Assembly: GCF_000621605.1 (NCBI RefSeq)
Contig: NZ_JHXX01000002.1
Coordinates: 464,719-528,718, forward strand
Origin: Butyrivibrio sp. MC2021
GTDB taxonomy: Bacteria; Bacillota; Clostridia; Lachnospirales; Lachnospiraceae
Direction: 5' to 3'
Length of the DNA: 64,000 bases
Shown here: piece by piece, positions 12,801 through 17,896 of the stretch
Layout: every line of letters begins with the position of its first letter
How positions within the stretch are numbered: position 1 is the first letter of the stretch
Made by a program: the position numbers and the translations under genes
Notes under the pieces: generated by a model
Database searches by the model: none
What the model was told of the DNA's origin: nothing
Seen by the model: only the letters and a program-made list of their open reading frames with translations

Positions 12801-13771
12801 AAGCTGAGGAAGCTCAGAGGGCAGCCGAAGAGGCAGCTAAGAAAGCCCAGGAAGATGCTGAAAAGGCAATAGAAGAAGCCGAGAAGAAGGCTCAGGAAGC
12901 CGCTGATAAGGCAGCTGCTGAAGAAGAAGCAAGAAAGGCAGCTGAGGAAGCCCAGAAGGTGGCTGAGGAAGCTCAGAAGGCAGCAGAAGCCGCAGCAGAA
13001 GCCGCTAAGCAGGCTGAAGAAATTGCCATTGAGATTGATGAGGAATCTGACAAAGCAGATTCTAAAGACAATAAGGACAAGAGCGGAAAGCCCGGCAAGG
13101 ACAACAAGGATAAGAACAAAGACAAGGATAAGAACAAAGACAAGGATAACAGCCAGGATAATAACAAACAGGATAATAACAGCCAGGATAATAACAACCA
13201 GGATAATAACAATCAGGATAGCAACAACCAGAACGACAATCAAAGCAATGACAGCAACAATGAGCAGACAAGCAACGGATCAGATAACAACAGATCCGAG
13301 AATCTGGTAGTTGATAACAGTAAGCCTGATTCAGGTAAGGATAACAAGGACAATAAGAGCAGCGACGACAGCAAGGCAATTAAGCCCGGCAAGTCAAATG
13401 ACAGCGATAAGTCCGGTTCATCCAAGCCCAGCAAGGATGTTGTTAAGAAGGAAACAAAACCTGTTGAAACCGAGACAATAACAGAGATCGAAACAAAGGA
13501 CAAGACAGTAGCTATTACTGATAACCTGTTTATCAAGAAGCTCACTGACCAGGCCGAGGTAGATCCCACATATGCTATTGATGATTCGGATACACCTACC
13601 CACGGTGGTTCAGGAAAGACACTTAATACAGAGATTTCCGGCAATACAATCAATCCGGTTCTGTTTGTACTTGTTATTTCACTTATCTCATTGATGATCC
13701 ACCTGTATCTCTTCCTTATTCGCAGAAAGAAGGAAAAGCAGGAGCAGGCTTGGGATAACAGCAGATCATAA
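884..13771 (+). CDS. giant alanine-rich coiled-coil, membrane-anchored surface protein (4295 aa)
   Basis: Start chosen at 884 because AAAGGAG lies just upstream and the product then begins with a clear signal peptide (residues 1 to about 31). An upstream ATG at 818 lacks both. Residues about 35-420 form a non-repetitive, aromatic-rich extracellular domain that I do not recognise, followed by a Gly/Ser/Thr/Asn linker (about 426-447). Residues about 450-4050 are an almost uninterrupted Ala/Lys/Glu/Asp-rich helical coiled coil, partly built from three long repeats. A Lys/Asp/Asn/Gln-rich low-complexity tail follows, then one transmembrane helix (about 4258-4280) and a short basic cytoplasmic end. 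No LPXTG motif is seen. The likely role is a fibre or stalk on the cell surface, possibly for adhesion; this is inference from architecture. A strong terminator follows, so the gene is probably monocistronic. Confidence 0.85.
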   Translation: MKGKLTRAISFILAVALSIGLFNSSAISAEAASGLTFWISWGDTTTYEGETTPISSKNQVYSRWNPNYTYDMSFFEFGGQLSQYCEEYIYALDDIYMGFEVDHITIEFDPNYINIKNPGFGIRIHNKNSLGYKDNHYQPSWDKKTPEGRYLFNKIYYNGKTRRNSDQIAQLLKKNKRGNYEIVIRPDTYEFNDGITGTFSGKFTDIGFYRDEEKAYHYGPAYYNDTTFNIGIKSITVTKKGDNVKRSTYKGSTYEVVYDCRNGSKDYVDFYDMKKLEPEVWANHGKSLIDVSQTSNGSVISFQHDFEEKYTELKKKDDKDKIDLSRLVSINVEVEGLENYTYDKGSYLILSYKLLDENKNEIFVYEDTSHTGVNYVAATSGTAKYFSVMCNCDDYVENFYRGPKQVTIKKITFTMAGENNPSLDNSSNSGTSGNTSGSTSGNTAVNSGTDYATRINNYIILVYNLIEATQLANDATKDVNTSGTRDNISKAMKVYTDIKAYNSEPNKIVDNAKEDCQAMKTTPGSDYSKKELGYDFTISDLKQAISGRWKEANEAGKAAKKAAEAAAEKLKQNAIDAAAEAENKAKLAELELPKVTDAIVNLKGHQSKKTIQDAYSAASAAMSVVTQAKTAAKAAEAAAELCYDTDGAKALVKDAVAHVTDAVKKLEDEAKNAYALADDYTLQLKDEAENAKAAANTKAGEATNAASAARKVVTDILNALEKNPIVISDFSQYDTDSEGNDVTAMEAAKIAADKADSSATAANNAATTATYAANEIDEKSDLYTQTNNAASNATEAAKSAKVSAQAARAAAAAANAAVAAKEANDVADEVDDLVKNSVSSITAEVIAKANAKSDAATKAAEAAKAEYEMAAVATADSDSNKALSDAKNAAQKAYDAATEAAARVSEAAKAAKKAAELSIAEETLAAADAAEAANAAAEEARKAAKAAENAIAKLDPENATAEMIADAKRISKDAYDAADAATKAAEAARDAAEKCQVQSVKDSAEEAAGNAETEAGNATEQKGLLDQEISKAQDNLDAKAIEEITNALAAVNGVKGQAETAKKNAEEASSAVEKNCNSHNIEVVKNTANTAYSTADNTYSTAVGVIETLEKYTADKYGADVISKATEAKNAASAVISVATEARTAADNALIAAANAAATNATNAETAANDAIINAETGVTAAEGKLDTAKDDLATAITKLLNGEASIADVNAAIDDVYEKAADVENKAATAKTAATAVSDAAGDVTAAVNAITEVVTAGKTKNPDALNNAINSANTAVNNIPSTVSSVNEAADAAIGEAAAAKAEAERAAKIVAAIEALNEANEALNEAYEAVNGDEEPKSKAKLAEEAASEASEAATKATPSEEGAIVSADDALDAQNKAAKATTAAQNATTAKDALDSAEEKLTDALNAITEDDIKEDTILSDLKEQLETTNSEVTDLSETTGQQAGAAQTAASDASTAAGNAFSAIIAEANEKASDAATQKILVNKAANDIDSENPTQSLVNRAKEAVKEATKVIEAATNAKDEAKKVADGATDQATKEAAAAAVEAAETAINEAQGVVNKTTEKINAAQSVIDQAARDIVDSKVSEAKTEAGRAATAKDTANTAKETANAENVEVSAAQKAVEDAEQAAKDAKDAADKAKKAYEDAVAAAAKIVDPERKAAAEAEVNKAKTAADNAGKDAEEAKDSLEAAKTGLKNAEDKSNLDVADSVYNLANNLDDLANEASRLAKLAIEAAAKAQVSPSKANIDAANEAKRLANEAAAKITDEDITAVQKAAKKVMLIAASTDNAAVDEKATEAALNAAGAIKSAGNATTEVDDAAKKVDAAVIAATNALDQAATDAATEANNKVNAITDELGKLTTALKDLNETPSLDTVVAVNNAATLVEAAAKAAEDAADIAEIAAGNAVNNGSVASEAAVTADGEAESARSTAQKARERAEEVKNNILTADQAASADAQSWAAKAAVAAQKAQDAKDAADAAVTAANAAIAETAVPSEANVKAARDAYRAAVKAAETAAAAVTEAEDAKAKAVEYAGKTTEEAGKNAKEAAEISANTAKEAANAASSSAESIKNAESIAQARLDAANAATANEKAKAAALEAANAAYTYAEKAAGLVDGANTEKEAANKAAGEAESAPSLRTIAAAEVAAKSAKQAEEALRTAMTEYEVAKNKADNAAKNITDTEISTILSNAESKVEGVQQVIKDANSAAGLAENKASAAKGKLDQIASEAAEIAKGLADNISEDTDPIKSAVTAKTNALKEDATEAEVNAAIAAAEAAETVVGNLIKAAEAAEKAALNAWSDDKIQDANQAATAARNAAKTVQAAADAARSAAQTAKGNIDAAKQNQADQDAADAKTNAEKAVNTASEKVNELKSAVETAKGLADTANEKAVAAMFNPTKDSVQAAKSALSEAKGAVETAKGKIKPAKDAAKTAVDLANKSGDETVKKNAADVNVEVSVAAANAGNVDETVKDIQTLVENAEKALDAAAQAAIDIVTNALSAVSDATTVLNQALEALEADKSSENVVAVNNAATKLEDAAKKADEAKTAAENAAKDAVNKKTAAEQAVTKATNAVKNAKKAAEDARTEATKVQNSLLNADQQASVNAQSEAFKAAVAAQKALDAKAAVDAAVEAANAAIAETAEPSEANVKAATDACSAAVKAAETAAAAATEAEEAKAKAVEYAGKTTEEAGKNAKEAAETSANTARTAANAASSSAESIKDAERIAQARLDAYKNEEAGVAKQTALMAAQTAKDKADEAARLAAKAETAAQPATAAASSENSLRNIATAESAASTAELAAQAAQFAYSEYKAAIAKAENAAVGITDEELTGILEAAKDAVTGVEAAISTVNGAVSAARAYAANAKKELDEAAGLAADTANNLAKSIDEGYENAAIKANVNSAADTLNGENNSVDDVEAAITAAKAAEELAGKLIEAANAADAAAKNAWSAEKIQDAKDAADAARTAAQTLQTAADAARSAAQAAQGRINSANENAAVGAVATANEKLDALKDAVETTNGLAKTAKEKAVEAMFNPSKDSVQAAKDALDAAKTAADDLNSQDAKDAADTAVTLANATNNQTVKDDAAEVKANVSVAAANAENLANTLKDIKTLVENAETALDTAAQAAIDMVNDALRAVSDATTDLNQALKALEADKSSENVVAVNNAATKLEEAAKKADEAKTAAENAAEHAVNKKAEAEQAAQSAREAYDTASSAASAARTEATKVQNSLLNADQAASVNAQSEAFKAAVEAQKALDAKVAVDAAVEAAKAAIAETAVPSEANVKAAKEAAAKAAAEAEKADTAAKEAAKAAEAAKTAANDSTDPAAIQAVTKATEAVKTANKAAEDAKKAAATVANAENIAQGYLDQAEANKAKNAALEAVQTAKDKADAAAGLVQAANTAAAEAAQAANAENSLKNITAAEAAANAAENAAKDLNAAYDEYKAAIAKAEKAAEGITDEELAGILNAAKDAVTGVEAAISSANGAVSAARSYAENAKNALDEAAGLAADTANDLAETITKEEHENAAIVADANGITLTGENITLGDVEAAIAKAEAAEELAGKLIEAANAADAAAKNAWSADKIQDAKDAADAARNAAQTVQAAANSARTAAADATQRIINKAQSEKNQAIDEKNQAIEDKNKAVEDKNQAVEDKNQAVADKNQAELEKQKLELALEKAKQAQQAAEEEAEKAQKEAETAKDEAEKAAQAAADAKAAEETAQQAAADAEAKAQAAKEAQEDAEAAQEAEAALREEAEAKAAAAQKAAEEAAEKAEAAKSEADAARAEATATAEAAAQAAKKAAEDAAEAAKKAQEEAEKAQEEAVKKAIDETEKAAAEEAARVAKEVAEAAKKAQEEAEQAAKEAAEAAAEAAKKSAEEKAAEELEKAREEFQKALDEANNAAEKAQEAANAADERAKEIAEQAAEAADKAAKAAEEAAAKAEEAAAKAAEEAQKALEEANAAKEEAEEAQRAAEEAAKKAQEDAEKAIEEAEKKAQEAADKAAAEEEARKAAEEAQKVAEEAQKAAEAAAEAAKQAEEIAIEIDEESDKADSKDNKDKSGKPGKDNKDKNKDKDKNKDKDNSQDNNKQDNNSQDNNNQDNNNQDSNNQNDNQSNDSNNEQTSNGSDNNRSENLVVDNSKPDSGKDNKDNKSSDDSKAIKPGKSNDSDKSGSSKPSKDVVKKETKPVETETITEIETKDKTVAITDNLFIKKLTDQAEVDPTYAIDDSDTPTHGGSGKTLNTEISGNTINPVLFVLVISLISLMIHLYLFLIRRKKEKQEQAWDNSRS
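6510..11760 (+). repeat. three long tandem repeats inside the giant coiled-coil gene
   Basis: The coding sequence around 6510-8465 recurs at about 8466-10379 and, partly, at 10380-11760. Periods are roughly 1956 and 1914 bp, or 652 and 638 residues. The clearest anchors are the codons for VVAVNNAAT (about 6515, 8468, 10382), AETAxPSEANVKAA (about 6860, 8815, 10725) and KNAWSxxKIQDA (about 7785, 9735, 11635). The repeats are diverged but colinear, which points to growth of the stalk by unequal recombination. Confidence 0.8.
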
Positions 13772-13781
13772 AGTTTATAAA

Positions 13782-13821
13782 AGAATGTAGCAGTTCATAT
13801 AGCTGCTACATTCTTTTTTTG
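13782..13821 (+). terminator. intrinsic terminator after the giant surface protein gene
   Basis: A perfect 12-bp stem (AGAATGTAGCAG with CTGCTACATTCT) has an 8-nt loop and is followed by seven T residues. It lies 10 bp after the stop codon and ahead of the MATE gene. Confidence 0.93.
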
Positions 13822-13848
13822 TTATCATAAATTGGAGGAGAATTTTTT

Positions 13849-15207
13849 ATGAAGATCATATCTGCCAGAAAAGGCTTTTACCGGGAACTTTTTGTCCTGG
13901 TTATACCAATCGTCATACAGAATCTTATAACATCCGCCGTCAGCATGGCGGATGTAGTTATGCTGGGAAGAGTTGACCAGACATCTATTTCCGCTTCAAG
14001 TCTGGCGGGACAGGTGATGTTTCTTTTAAATGTGGTGTTCTTCGGACTTAACTCCGCGTTGACCATTCTGGCAGCTCAGTACTGGGGAAAGGGTGATAAA
14101 AAGGCAATCTCCAAGATTCTTGGAATAGGGCTGATTATCTCTCTTGCAATCACTGTTACTTTCGCGGTTATGGCATTTTTCTTTCCATACTTCGTTATAA
14201 GAATCTGGACCAATGTTCCGGAGCTTATAGATGCGGGAGCGGTGTACCTGCGGTATGTGGCGCCGTCCTATATTTTCCTGGGAATATCCCAGCCCTATCT
14301 GACCATACTTAAGAGCTGCGAGAGAGTAAGGTTTGCCACATCTCTTTCTGCAGCTACACTTATTTTAAATGTGATCCTCAATGCGCTTCTTATCTTTGGT
14401 CTTGGGCCTTTTCCGGAGATGGGCATAGCGGGAGCGGCTCTTGCCACCACCATATCCTGCGGCGGGGGGCTTGTGGTGTGCATTGCGGACTTTTTCAGAC
14501 AGGAGATCCTCTCGCGGAATGTTATAGAGATGTTCAGGATACCCAAGGTTCTGGTGGCGGATTTTGGCAGGTATTCACTGCCTGCTTTTATCAATGATGC
14601 CATGTGGGGCCTTGCCTTTAACATGAACTCCATCATCATGGGGCATCTGGGCTCGGATATAGTGGCCGCCAATTCGGTGGTGGCTGTGGCAAGAGATCTT
14701 GTAACGGTTGTGGGCTTTGGAATCTCCGCAGCTGCGTCCATCATGCTTGGAAAGGAGATAGGGGAGAACCGCCTGGAGCAAGCAAGAAAGGATGCGTCCT
14801 CCATAATGAGGGTGGCTCTTATCTCGGGGATCCTTTCAGGACTGGTGCTGCTTACCATAAGTCCCTTTATTCCGGGACTTGTTAAGATATCAGAGACGGC
14901 GGCTTTTTATCTTAAGAACATGCTGTATATAAATGTGGTTTACCAGCTGGGGCAGATCATCAATACGGTGCTTATCGCCTCACTTTTCAGATGCGGAGGC
15001 GACTCCAGATACGGCATGATTCTGGATATAGCCTGCATGTGGGGCTTTGCGGTGCCCCTGGGACTTATCAGCGCCTTTGTCTTAAAGCTCCCGCCCCTTA
15101 TGGTCTACATCCTGATGTGTACCGACGAGTTCGCCAAGATGCCCTTCGCAATACATCACTATCTCGCCGGCAACTGGATCAAGAATATAACAAGGGACAG
15201 CGTATGA
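13849..15207 (+). CDS. MATE-family multidrug/solute efflux transporter
   Basis: This 452-residue protein is almost entirely hydrophobic, with the spacing of 12 transmembrane helices arranged as two similar halves. It has the usual length of MATE (NorM/DinF-like) antiporters, which export cationic compounds in exchange for Na+ or H+. The N-terminal segment containing MADVVMLGR and the pattern of small residues in the first helices fit the family. The start at 13849 follows GGAGGAG. The preceding terminator indicates its own promoter or leaky readthrough. Substrate cannot be told from sequence. A second MATE protein, only distantly similar, is encoded at 48636-50006. Confidence 0.9.
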   Translation: MKIISARKGFYRELFVLVIPIVIQNLITSAVSMADVVMLGRVDQTSISASSLAGQVMFLLNVVFFGLNSALTILAAQYWGKGDKKAISKILGIGLIISLAITVTFAVMAFFFPYFVIRIWTNVPELIDAGAVYLRYVAPSYIFLGISQPYLTILKSCERVRFATSLSAATLILNVILNALLIFGLGPFPEMGIAGAALATTISCGGGLVVCIADFFRQEILSRNVIEMFRIPKVLVADFGRYSLPAFINDAMWGLAFNMNSIIMGHLGSDIVAANSVVAVARDLVTVVGFGISAAASIMLGKEIGENRLEQARKDASSIMRVALISGILSGLVLLTISPFIPGLVKISETAAFYLKNMLYINVVYQLGQIINTVLIASLFRCGGDSRYGMILDIACMWGFAVPLGLISAFVLKLPPLMVYILMCTDEFAKMPFAIHHYLAGNWIKNITRDSV

Positions 15208-15336
15208 GGTGCCCCCCAATTTCATGTTTAATATATCAACCCGCATAATCTGTGGCAGCCGGAAGTCCCCCTTGGTAGTCAAGGGAGGGCACTCGAGGTG
15301 CCATCCCGGAAGATAAGGGTTTGTCGCTCCATTCAG

Positions 15337-15690
15337 TCAAGGACTTTCGCGGCATAAATCCTCGCTCGGGGTAATACTTGGACTCCGCGGAACGCTATGG
15401 CGCTGCGGTTTATTCCACGGTTCCTTGACTTCATTCCCGCGCCGGGTAATTATGAAGTGACTTTTGTGGCGTGTCTGAAGTCAACTTATGGGTAAAATAG
15501 GATAAGAAGAGCAGTTTTTAGCAATCTTATCCTATAAAATATCGTTATCAAGATGATGTCTTAACGTTATACAGTGATTTTTAAAAAAAGATAGGATAAG
15601 ATGGTGCACAAACGCTCGTCTTATCCTATTTTTCTCGAAAAAACATAGGATAAAACAATAGAAAATGCGTAATCTTATCCTATTTTGCTG
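15337..15690. repeat. 354-bp direct repeat, copy A
   Basis: This stretch is about 97% identical, without indels, to 16947-17300, exactly 1610 bp away; only about nine substitutions separate the copies. Its left part holds an imperfect inverted repeat (TCAAGGA near 15337 with TCCTTGA near 15450). Its right part holds three successive hairpins, each with arms related to ATAGGATAA and TTATCCTAT (about 15497-15537, 15588-15632, 15643-15686). No open reading frame fits it. Unlike copy B it lacks the outer inverted arms. The rest of the 15208-15908 gap holds a short G/C-rich inverted repeat near 15268-15290 and the nuclease leader. Confidence 0.9.
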
Positions 15691-15796
15691 ATTTTGCCTT
15701 GGGTTTATGAGAAAAAGATATATACAATGCAAGATTGATTGTATATAATACCACTTGGATAACCAAATCTGGATTATGACCATATTTAAATAATCT

Positions 15797-15858
15797 AAGC
15801 CATGCTTCCGGCATGCTTTTTGCACTGATAAAGTGCAGTCGATTGCCTTGTTTCAAGG
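15797..15858 (+). promoter_or_regulatory. triple-hairpin leader upstream of the nuclease gene
   Basis: Three small hairpins follow each other. AAGCcATGC pairs with GCATGCTT and runs into five T residues (terminator-like, 15797-15820). TGCAC pairs with GTGCA (15821-15837). CCTTG pairs with CAAGG (15846-15858). They sit 50-110 bp before the nuclease start and could form an attenuator. No ligand or protein partner can be named. Confidence 0.4.
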
Positions 15859-15908
15859 TGATTTTCAAAACTAGAACATAAAATAATATTGGAGGAGCAT
15901 CAATAGTA

Positions 15909-16727
15909 ATGAAAATGATGTCGTTGATCATTAATGATCTGCATGAAAGAAATGAGGCGCTAATTGCATTTGGAAGTGAAGCTTCCGAAAAAGTCAAAAA
16001 TGTGCCGGAAGGAAAACTTAGAATAGCACTTAACTCAGGAAAGTATCGCTATTACAAGATTACAGATGCAAAAGATACAAGGGGAAAATATATCACAAAA
16101 GAAAATATTGATGAAGCTAAAGAACTTGCTGAAAAAGACTATTTACAGAAACTTCTGAGAGCTATTGATAAAGAGACAAAAGCCATTGAAAAAGCACTAA
16201 GCATTCTCAAAAAGTGTAATACTAATATGGCTGCGGAAGATATTTTTTCATCACTGGGAGAGGCGAGGCAGGAGATTATTAAACCAGTAATAATCAATAA
16301 TCAGGAATATGCAAAAAGATGGGAAGAAGAATCATATAACACTAATGATTTCAGACCAGAAGAAAAGGTATATTCAACTAAAAAAGGAGACATGGTCAGA
16401 TCAAAGTCAGAGGCTATGCTGGCTGATATGTATTACGACCTGGGAATACCTTATAGATATGAGGCAGAACTTCGACTTAAGAATGGAAAACGTGTATATC
16501 CCGATTTTACATTGCTTGATGTTTCATCCAGGCAAGAAATCTATCATGAGCACATGGGGCTAATGGATAATGAAGAGTATCGAATTCATAATCTACAGAA
16601 GATAGAAGAAAACAGGAATAATGACATTTTTGTAGGCAAGAATTTGATCATTACCTTTGAATCTGCAGGATGTCCCCTGAGTATCAGAACAATAAAGAAA
16701 AATATGATGGAGTTATTTTCAAAATAA
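15909..16727 (+). CDS. stand-alone PD-(D/E)XK-type nuclease
   Basis: This 272-residue protein has an N-terminal half rich in charged helices (about 1-130) and a C-terminal nuclease-like core. The core shows RSKSE with Glu168, a strand with YPDF (Asp199) and a strand with YHEHMG (Glu214, His216), in the order expected for the acidic triad of the restriction-endonuclease-like fold. Similar KSE...PDF...EH(L/M)G patterns occur at the ends of some helicases and in small hypothetical proteins. A GGAGGAG lies about 14 bp before the ATG, a rather long spacing. The gene sits alone between the two 354-bp direct repeats, beside a 740-bp palindromic element, which suggests a mobile or defence-related cargo. 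Target and role are unknown. Confidence is good for the fold and low for function. Confidence 0.65.
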   Translation: MKMMSLIINDLHERNEALIAFGSEASEKVKNVPEGKLRIALNSGKYRYYKITDAKDTRGKYITKENIDEAKELAEKDYLQKLLRAIDKETKAIEKALSILKKCNTNMAAEDIFSSLGEARQEIIKPVIINNQEYAKRWEEESYNTNDFRPEEKVYSTKKGDMVRSKSEAMLADMYYDLGIPYRYEAELRLKNGKRVYPDFTLLDVSSRQEIYHEHMGLMDNEEYRIHNLQKIEENRNNDIFVGKNLIITFESAGCPLSIRTIKKNMMELFSK

Positions 16728-16773
16728 ACTGAGCCTTATTATTTGTAGCTGGATTCCGGGCAGGTTGAGGCAT

Positions 16774-17513
16774 CCGGGGGACGTTCTTGGAGGGACCCTT
16801 CGAGAAGGTTCCCTCCGCCACTTGGGCACCCTCCCACTAAGCTTTATCTCTGGGCGCTGCCCAGACCCGTCCTCGCCGGAGGGCAGGAGGACCAGCATGA
16901 AAAGAAGCTGGCCCCTGGCCGGTTAAGGATTGTCCGTGTCATGAATTCAAGGACTTTCGCGGCATAAATCCTCGCTCGGGGTAATACTTGGGCTCCGCGG
17001 AACGCTATGGCGCTGCGGTTTATTCCACGGTTCCTTGACTTCATTCTCGCGCCGGGTAATTATGAAGTGACTTTTGTGGCGTGTTTGAAGTCAACTTATG
17101 GGTAAAATAGGATAAGAAGAGCAGTTTTTAGCAATCTTATCCTATAAAATATCGTTATCAAGATGATGCCTTAACGTTATACAGTAATTTTTGAAAAAAG
17201 ATAGGATAAGATGGTGCAAAAACGCTCGTCTTATCCTATTTTTCTCGAAAAAACATAGGATAAAACAATAGAAAATGCTTATTCTTATCCTATTTTCCTG
17301 TTTTTATTACATCAATTTCTACTGCCGCGAAAGCCCTTGAATTAGTGACAATGATAATCCTATTCCCGGCGGGGGCCGGCTTCTTTTTCTAGCCGGCCTT
17401 CCTGCCTTCCGACGAGGACGGGTTCGGGCAGCGCCCGAGATAAAGCTTGGGAGAGGGGATGCCCAAGTGGCGGGGAGCCCTTCTCGAAGGGACTCCCCAA
17501 GAACGTCCTCCGG
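16774..17513. repeat. 740-bp palindromic (MITE-like) element
   Basis: The left arm (16774-16964) is an imperfect inverted copy of the right arm (17323-17513); both are 191 bp. Matching landmarks are GACGTTCTTGG near 16780 with CCAAGAACGTC near 17496, AAGCTTTATCTC near 16840 with GAGATAAAGCTT near 17438, and TTCAAGGACTTTCGCGGCA at 16946 with its near complement at 17323. The middle is copy B of the 354-bp repeat. Local hairpins lie inside each arm. No transposase is encoded. It accounts for the 16728-17627 gap together with a short tandem repeat and a terminator. Confidence 0.85.
16947..17300. repeat. 354-bp direct repeat, copy B
   Basis: Near-identical partner of 15337-15690, lying in the middle of the palindromic element. 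It carries the same three ATAGGATAA/TTATCCTAT hairpins (about 17107-17147, 17198-17242, 17253-17296). The copies differ at about nine scattered positions. Confidence 0.9.
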
Positions 17514-17574
17514 TGCAGATAACTATAAGGGAAAGCCAAGAACGTCCTCCGCTATCAATGACTAAAAGGGAAGA
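17497..17574. repeat. two 39-bp tandem repeats
   Basis: The 16-mer CCAAGAACGTCCTCCG occurs at 17497 and again at 17536, each followed by a related A/T-rich stretch ending in AAGGGAA. The first unit overlaps the end of the palindromic element, so the tandem copy may mark its border or a past insertion event. Confidence 0.75.
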
Positions 17575-17582
17575 ACAATAAC

Positions 17583-17619
17583 AAAAAAGGCCTGACACAA
17601 AGTGCCAAGCCTTTTATTA
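17583..17619 (-). terminator. intrinsic terminator of the minus-strand dehydratase operon
   Basis: Read on the minus strand, an imperfect stem (AAAGGCTTGGCA with TGTCAGGCCTTT) is followed by a T-run, directly after the small membrane protein gene. Confidence 0.75.
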
Positions 17620-17627
17620 TTCACCTA

Positions 17628-17840
17628 TCAGAAATCTTCCGATACATTATCCCTCATGCCGTAAGGGGTGAGAGTTGTATCCGGTCGTTTCATATTGTCG
17701 AACCTCTTGATCATGAGAGGTTCCCAGATGTAGTACATGAATTTGCCGTCCAGGTCATAGTAGAAGACTACGAAGAGTAATCCGTAGATGAAAACGGCAA
17801 TTTTTATTAGTTTAAATATGAATTTTCCCAGTATTTTCAT
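17628..17840 (-). CDS. small membrane protein linked to a dehydratase operon (70 aa)
   Basis: A short protein with one N-terminal transmembrane segment (about residues 8-27), then a conserved-looking DLDGKFMYYIW stretch and a polar tail. It resembles the 55-residue protein at 25736-25903 (shared pattern KLI...GxLFV...Y..xLDxKxM..x.......FD). It is the last gene of the minus-strand operon, 56 bp after the large dehydratase-type subunit, with a terminator behind it. A GGAG-type ribosome site precedes the ATG. The function is unknown; membrane attachment or stabilisation of the dehydratase complex is possible. Confidence 0.7.
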   Translation of the reverse strand: MKILGKFIFKLIKIAVFIYGLLFVVFYYDLDGKFMYYIWEPLMIKRFDNMKRPDTTLTPYGMRDNVSEDF

Positions 17841-17896
17841 GATGTTTTCCTCCGAATTAAGTTTACAGTAAATTGTATGCTCATAACAACATGAAA

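Noticed and set aside
16844..17598. Short reading frames in the palindromic element
   Set aside because: They overlap the inverted arms and repeats, have no ribosome sites and no protein-like composition.
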